DNA of 15,156 nucleotides from NCBI GenBank assembly GCA_002327305.1, contig DCUZ01000068.1:1-15156 (forward strand), given 5' to 3'. Positions 12,071-15,156 of this stretch are shown here, in pieces. Position 1 is the first letter of the stretch; each line of letters starts with the position of its first letter. Below the pieces are notes generated by a model that saw only the letters and a list, made by a program, of their open reading frames with translations, made no database searches and was not told the origin of the DNA. The DNA is from Holophagales bacterium UBA2201 (GTDB lineage: Bacteria > Acidobacteriota > Thermoanaerobaculia > UBA2201). Position numbers and translations under genes: made by a program.

Positions 12071-13039
12071 ATGCGAAAGTTTTTCAGCTTCGGCCTTTTT
12101 CTGGCCTTGGGGTTTCTTATCTTTTATCTTTTTCTCTACCAGGCGGACCTCCACCGGGTGGGGCGGTATCTGGCGGAGGCCGATTGGATGCTCCTGGCCG
12201 CCGCGGTGGCCGTCAACCTCCTCTCCATCGTGGTCCGGGTGTGGCGCTGGAGGGTCCTCCTGCGCCCTGCCAAGCCCGATCCTTCCAACATCACCCTGGC
12301 CGTGGCCACCTTCGGGGGCTACCTCATCTCCACCGTCCTGCCCGGGAGGCTGGGGGAGGTGATCCGCCCCCTCTACGTCGCCGCGCGGGAGGACATCTCC
12401 CGCGTCACCTGCCTGTCCACCGCCGTGGTGGAGCGCGTGCTGGACGTTCTGGCCCTCCTCATCCTTTTCGGCATCTACCTCTTCACCTTCCGCCCCTCCA
12501 CGGACGAATACTCCCTGGAACTCCTCATGCGCATCATGGCGGGGGGGATCGCCGCCTGCCTCCTGGTGTTCGGCGTCCTGTACTGGCTGGTCCGCACCCG
12601 CCGGGAGCTCCCCCTGCCCCGCGCCCTGCGACCCCACGTGGAAAACGTGCGCCGGGGGCTGGAGTTCCTCAGCGGGGCGCGGATGGCGGGCTCGGTCCTG
12701 GGGCTGACCCTCCTGATCTGGCTTTGCGTGGGCCTCAACACCTGGATGGTGGTGCGGGCTTTCGGCGTCTCCCTGCCCCTGACCGCCCCCTTCATGCTCA
12801 TGGCGGTCTCCGCGGTGGGCTTCCTCATCCCCACCCCGGCCGGCATCGGGGGGGTCCACAAGGCATTCCAGGTGGGGCTGGTGGTTTTCCACGGGGTGAA
12901 CTACGACCTGGCCACCGCCATCGCCCTCGTGGGGCACGCCCTGGGGCTGGGCCCCATCGCCCTCGTGGGCCTGGCCGGGTTCTGGTGGGCGGGGGTCCCC
13001 TTCAAAGAGATGCTGCGGTTTGCTAAAATGAAGGACTGA
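12071..13039 (+). CDS. Flippase-like integral membrane protein (YbhN/LPG-synthase TM family)
   Basis: This is a 322-residue polytopic membrane protein of the lysylphosphatidylglycerol synthase transmembrane / YbhN / AglD family (formerly UPF0104). Family motifs are LPGRLGEVIRP at 90-100, ERVLD at 121-125 and IPTPAGIGGVH at 253-263. About seven or eight hydrophobic segments are visible (roughly 6-23, 39-58, 78-92, 124-141, 155-175, 206-230, 240-256 and 282-306). There is no soluble C-terminal MprF-like synthase domain, so lysyl transfer is not expected. Members of this family are thought to move or bind lipid-linked molecules, but the substrate is unknown. The start ATG 12071 follows an extended -10 by 16 bp; the only earlier in-frame starts lie across the promoter. 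The last codons contain a promoter-like sequence for nrdR. Confidence 0.85.
   Translation: MRKFFSFGLFLALGFLIFYLFLYQADLHRVGRYLAEADWMLLAAAVAVNLLSIVVRVWRWRVLLRPAKPDPSNITLAVATFGGYLISTVLPGRLGEVIRPLYVAAREDISRVTCLSTAVVERVLDVLALLILFGIYLFTFRPSTDEYSLELLMRIMAGGIAACLLVFGVLYWLVRTRRELPLPRALRPHVENVRRGLEFLSGARMAGSVLGLTLLIWLCVGLNTWMVVRAFGVSLPLTAPFMLMAVSAVGFLIPTPAGIGGVHKAFQVGLVVFHGVNYDLATAIALVGHALGLGPIALVGLAGFWWAGVPFKEMLRFAKMKD
13001..13029 (+). promoter_or_regulatory. Probable internal promoter for nrdR-hsp20-lon
   Basis: TTCAAA (13001-13006) and TAAAAT (13024-13029) are separated by 17 bp, with a TGC extension before the -10. All of this lies within the last codons of the flippase-like gene. The expected transcription start is near 13036, only about 8 bp before the nrdR ATG. 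Confidence 0.5.
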
Positions 13040-13043
13040 AGCG

Positions 13044-13499
13044 ATGCAATGCCCCTACTGCGGATACCTCAACGACCACGTGGTGGACAGCCGCGAGAGC
13101 AAGGACCACCAGGTGGTGCGCCGGCGGCGGGAGTGCCTCTCCTGCCACCACCGGTTCACCACCTACGAGTCGCTGGAGAACATCCCCTATTTCGTCGTCA
13201 AGCGGAACGGCGAGCGGGAACTGTTCGACCGCAACAAGGTGATGAGCGGGCTGATGAAGGCGATGCACAAGCGCCGGGTGGCCGCCGGGGAACTGGACCG
13301 CGTGGTGGACGAGGTGGAGCGGGTCCTGCACGCCCAAGAGGGGCGGGAGCTCTCCACCGAGGCCATCGGGCAGATCGTCATGGACCAGTTGAAGGACCTG
13401 GACAAGGTGGCCTATGTCCGGTTCGCCTCCGTGTACCGCCATTTCGAGGACATCGACGAGTTCATGGACGAACTCAAGACCCTCCTCCACCAGAGGTGA
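13044..13499 (+). CDS. nrdR: Transcriptional repressor NrdR
   Basis: This is a 151-residue repressor of ribonucleotide reductase genes. The N-terminal zinc ribbon has Cys3, Cys6, Cys31 and Cys34 (MQCPYCG and CLSCHHRF) with the typical VVDSRES and VVRRRRECL segments. The ATP-cone spans about 49-139 and begins VVKRNGERELFDRNKV; it senses ATP/dATP and controls oligomerisation and DNA binding. The YVRFASVYRHFEDIDEFMDE end is characteristic. Length is standard. It follows the flippase-like gene by 4 bp, precedes hsp20 by 3 bp, and may also have its own promoter inside the upstream gene. No ribonucleotide reductase gene is in the window, so its targets lie elsewhere. Confidence 0.97.
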   Translation: MQCPYCGYLNDHVVDSRESKDHQVVRRRRECLSCHHRFTTYESLENIPYFVVKRNGERELFDRNKVMSGLMKAMHKRRVAAGELDRVVDEVERVLHAQEGRELSTEAIGQIVMDQLKDLDKVAYVRFASVYRHFEDIDEFMDELKTLLHQR

Positions 13500-13502
13500 C
13501 CC

Positions 13503-13936
13503 ATGCTCCGACGCACCGTTGAGATCCTGCAGCTCCAGGACGAGATCAACCGGATCTTTTCCGAGGTGCTGTCGCACCTGAAGGTGGGCGCCTCCGGGGA
13601 GTACACCTACGACCCCTGCCTGGACGTGGTGGAGACCGCCGACCGGATCATGGTCGTCCTGGAGGCCCCCGGCATCGTTATCCGGCAGGTCAGCGTCCAC
13701 CTGACCGGGCGCTGGGTCATCATCGAGGGGGAGAAGCCGGCCCCGGTCGCCGAGGGGAACCCCCGCTTCCTCTGCCTGGAGCGGGCCCACGGCAAGTTCT
13801 ACAAGGCGGTCCCCATCCTGGTCCCCTTCAACAGCCGGGAGGGACGGGCCGTGCTGGAAAACGGTTTCCTCAAGGTTTCCTTTCCCAAGGTCCCCGAGCG
13901 GCGCCAGCGGACCATCACCCTGAAAGTGGAGCACCC

Positions 13937-13940
<4 letters not shown>
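13503..13940 (+). CDS. Small heat shock protein, Hsp20/alpha-crystallin family
   Basis: This 145-residue ATP-independent holdase binds unfolding proteins. The alpha-crystallin domain covers about 37-140. It opens with YDPCLDVVETADRIMVVLEAPG, whose middle matches the P-x-x-D-x-x-E pattern. It contains a WVIIEGEK strand and closes with the A-x-x-x-NG-x-L motif, seen as AVLENGFLKVSFPK, and ITLKVE at the C terminus. The N-terminal arm is short (about 35 residues). AGAGGTGA precedes the ATG by 3 bp. It overlaps lon by four bases (ATGA). Chaperone and ATP-dependent protease in one operon suggests shared protein quality control. No CIRCE or other heat-shock operator is visible upstream. Confidence 0.93.

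Positions 13941-15156
<1,216 letters not shown>

Overview
The window is a GC-rich bacterial chromosome segment, densely coded with G/C-dominated third codon positions. It carries 16 protein-coding genes and no RNA genes or insertion sequences that I can see. Nearly everything is housekeeping or signalling, and most of it lies in tightly overlapping operons. The gene mix suggests a Gram-negative organism of a deep phylum, possibly Acidobacteriota. The pointers are a secreted protein built of 'GWAID...VDG...YP...GF.LD...NG.H' Ig-like repeats, an HTH-EIIA fusion, an orphan CpsB-like phosphatase and heptamer repeats in the gaps. That assignment is a low-confidence inference.

Layout. (1) 52-5461, plus strand: a six-gene run with overlaps of 4 bp or gaps of a few bases. 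It holds an unrecognised membrane protein, cinA, thpR, plsY, gpsA and a CpsB-like PHP phosphatase. gpsA makes sn-glycerol-3-phosphate and plsY acylates it, so the two act in sequence in phospholipid synthesis. (2) 5458-6540, plus: a STAS anti-sigma-factor antagonist and an excisionase-type HTH fused to a PTS EIIA domain. They are driven by a textbook promoter that overlaps the stop codon of the previous gene. (3) 6541-6795: a convergent gap with hairpins and an inverted pair of heptamer repeats. (4) 6796-9268, minus: homoserine dehydrogenase followed by an aldehyde dehydrogenase, 4 bp apart. (5) 9269-9526: a divergent gap with a 17-unit 7-bp tandem array. (6) 9527-10165, plus: RNase III. Downstream are two further heptamer families and a bidirectional terminator. 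(7) 10305-11969, minus: a secreted four-repeat Ig-like protein. It is divergent from (8) 12071-13039, plus, a flippase-like membrane protein, and their promoters overlap. (9) 13044 to the end, plus: nrdR, hsp20 and lon (cut by the window end), a regulator-chaperone-protease operon.

Two patterns run across the window. First, three of the four gaps longer than 100 bp (6541-6795, 9269-9526 and 10166-10304, but not 11970-12070) hold short tandem repeats with exactly 7-bp periodicity. The sequences differ from gap to gap, which suggests a shared process that makes heptamer arrays rather than one dispersed element. Second, six of the seven promoters I can place have a TGN-extended -10 (TGN-TAnnnT). 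In two of them, for the first gene and for rnc, the -10 ends exactly 7 bp before the ATG and no Shine-Dalgarno sequence is present, which points to leaderless mRNAs. No gap exceeds 300 bp.
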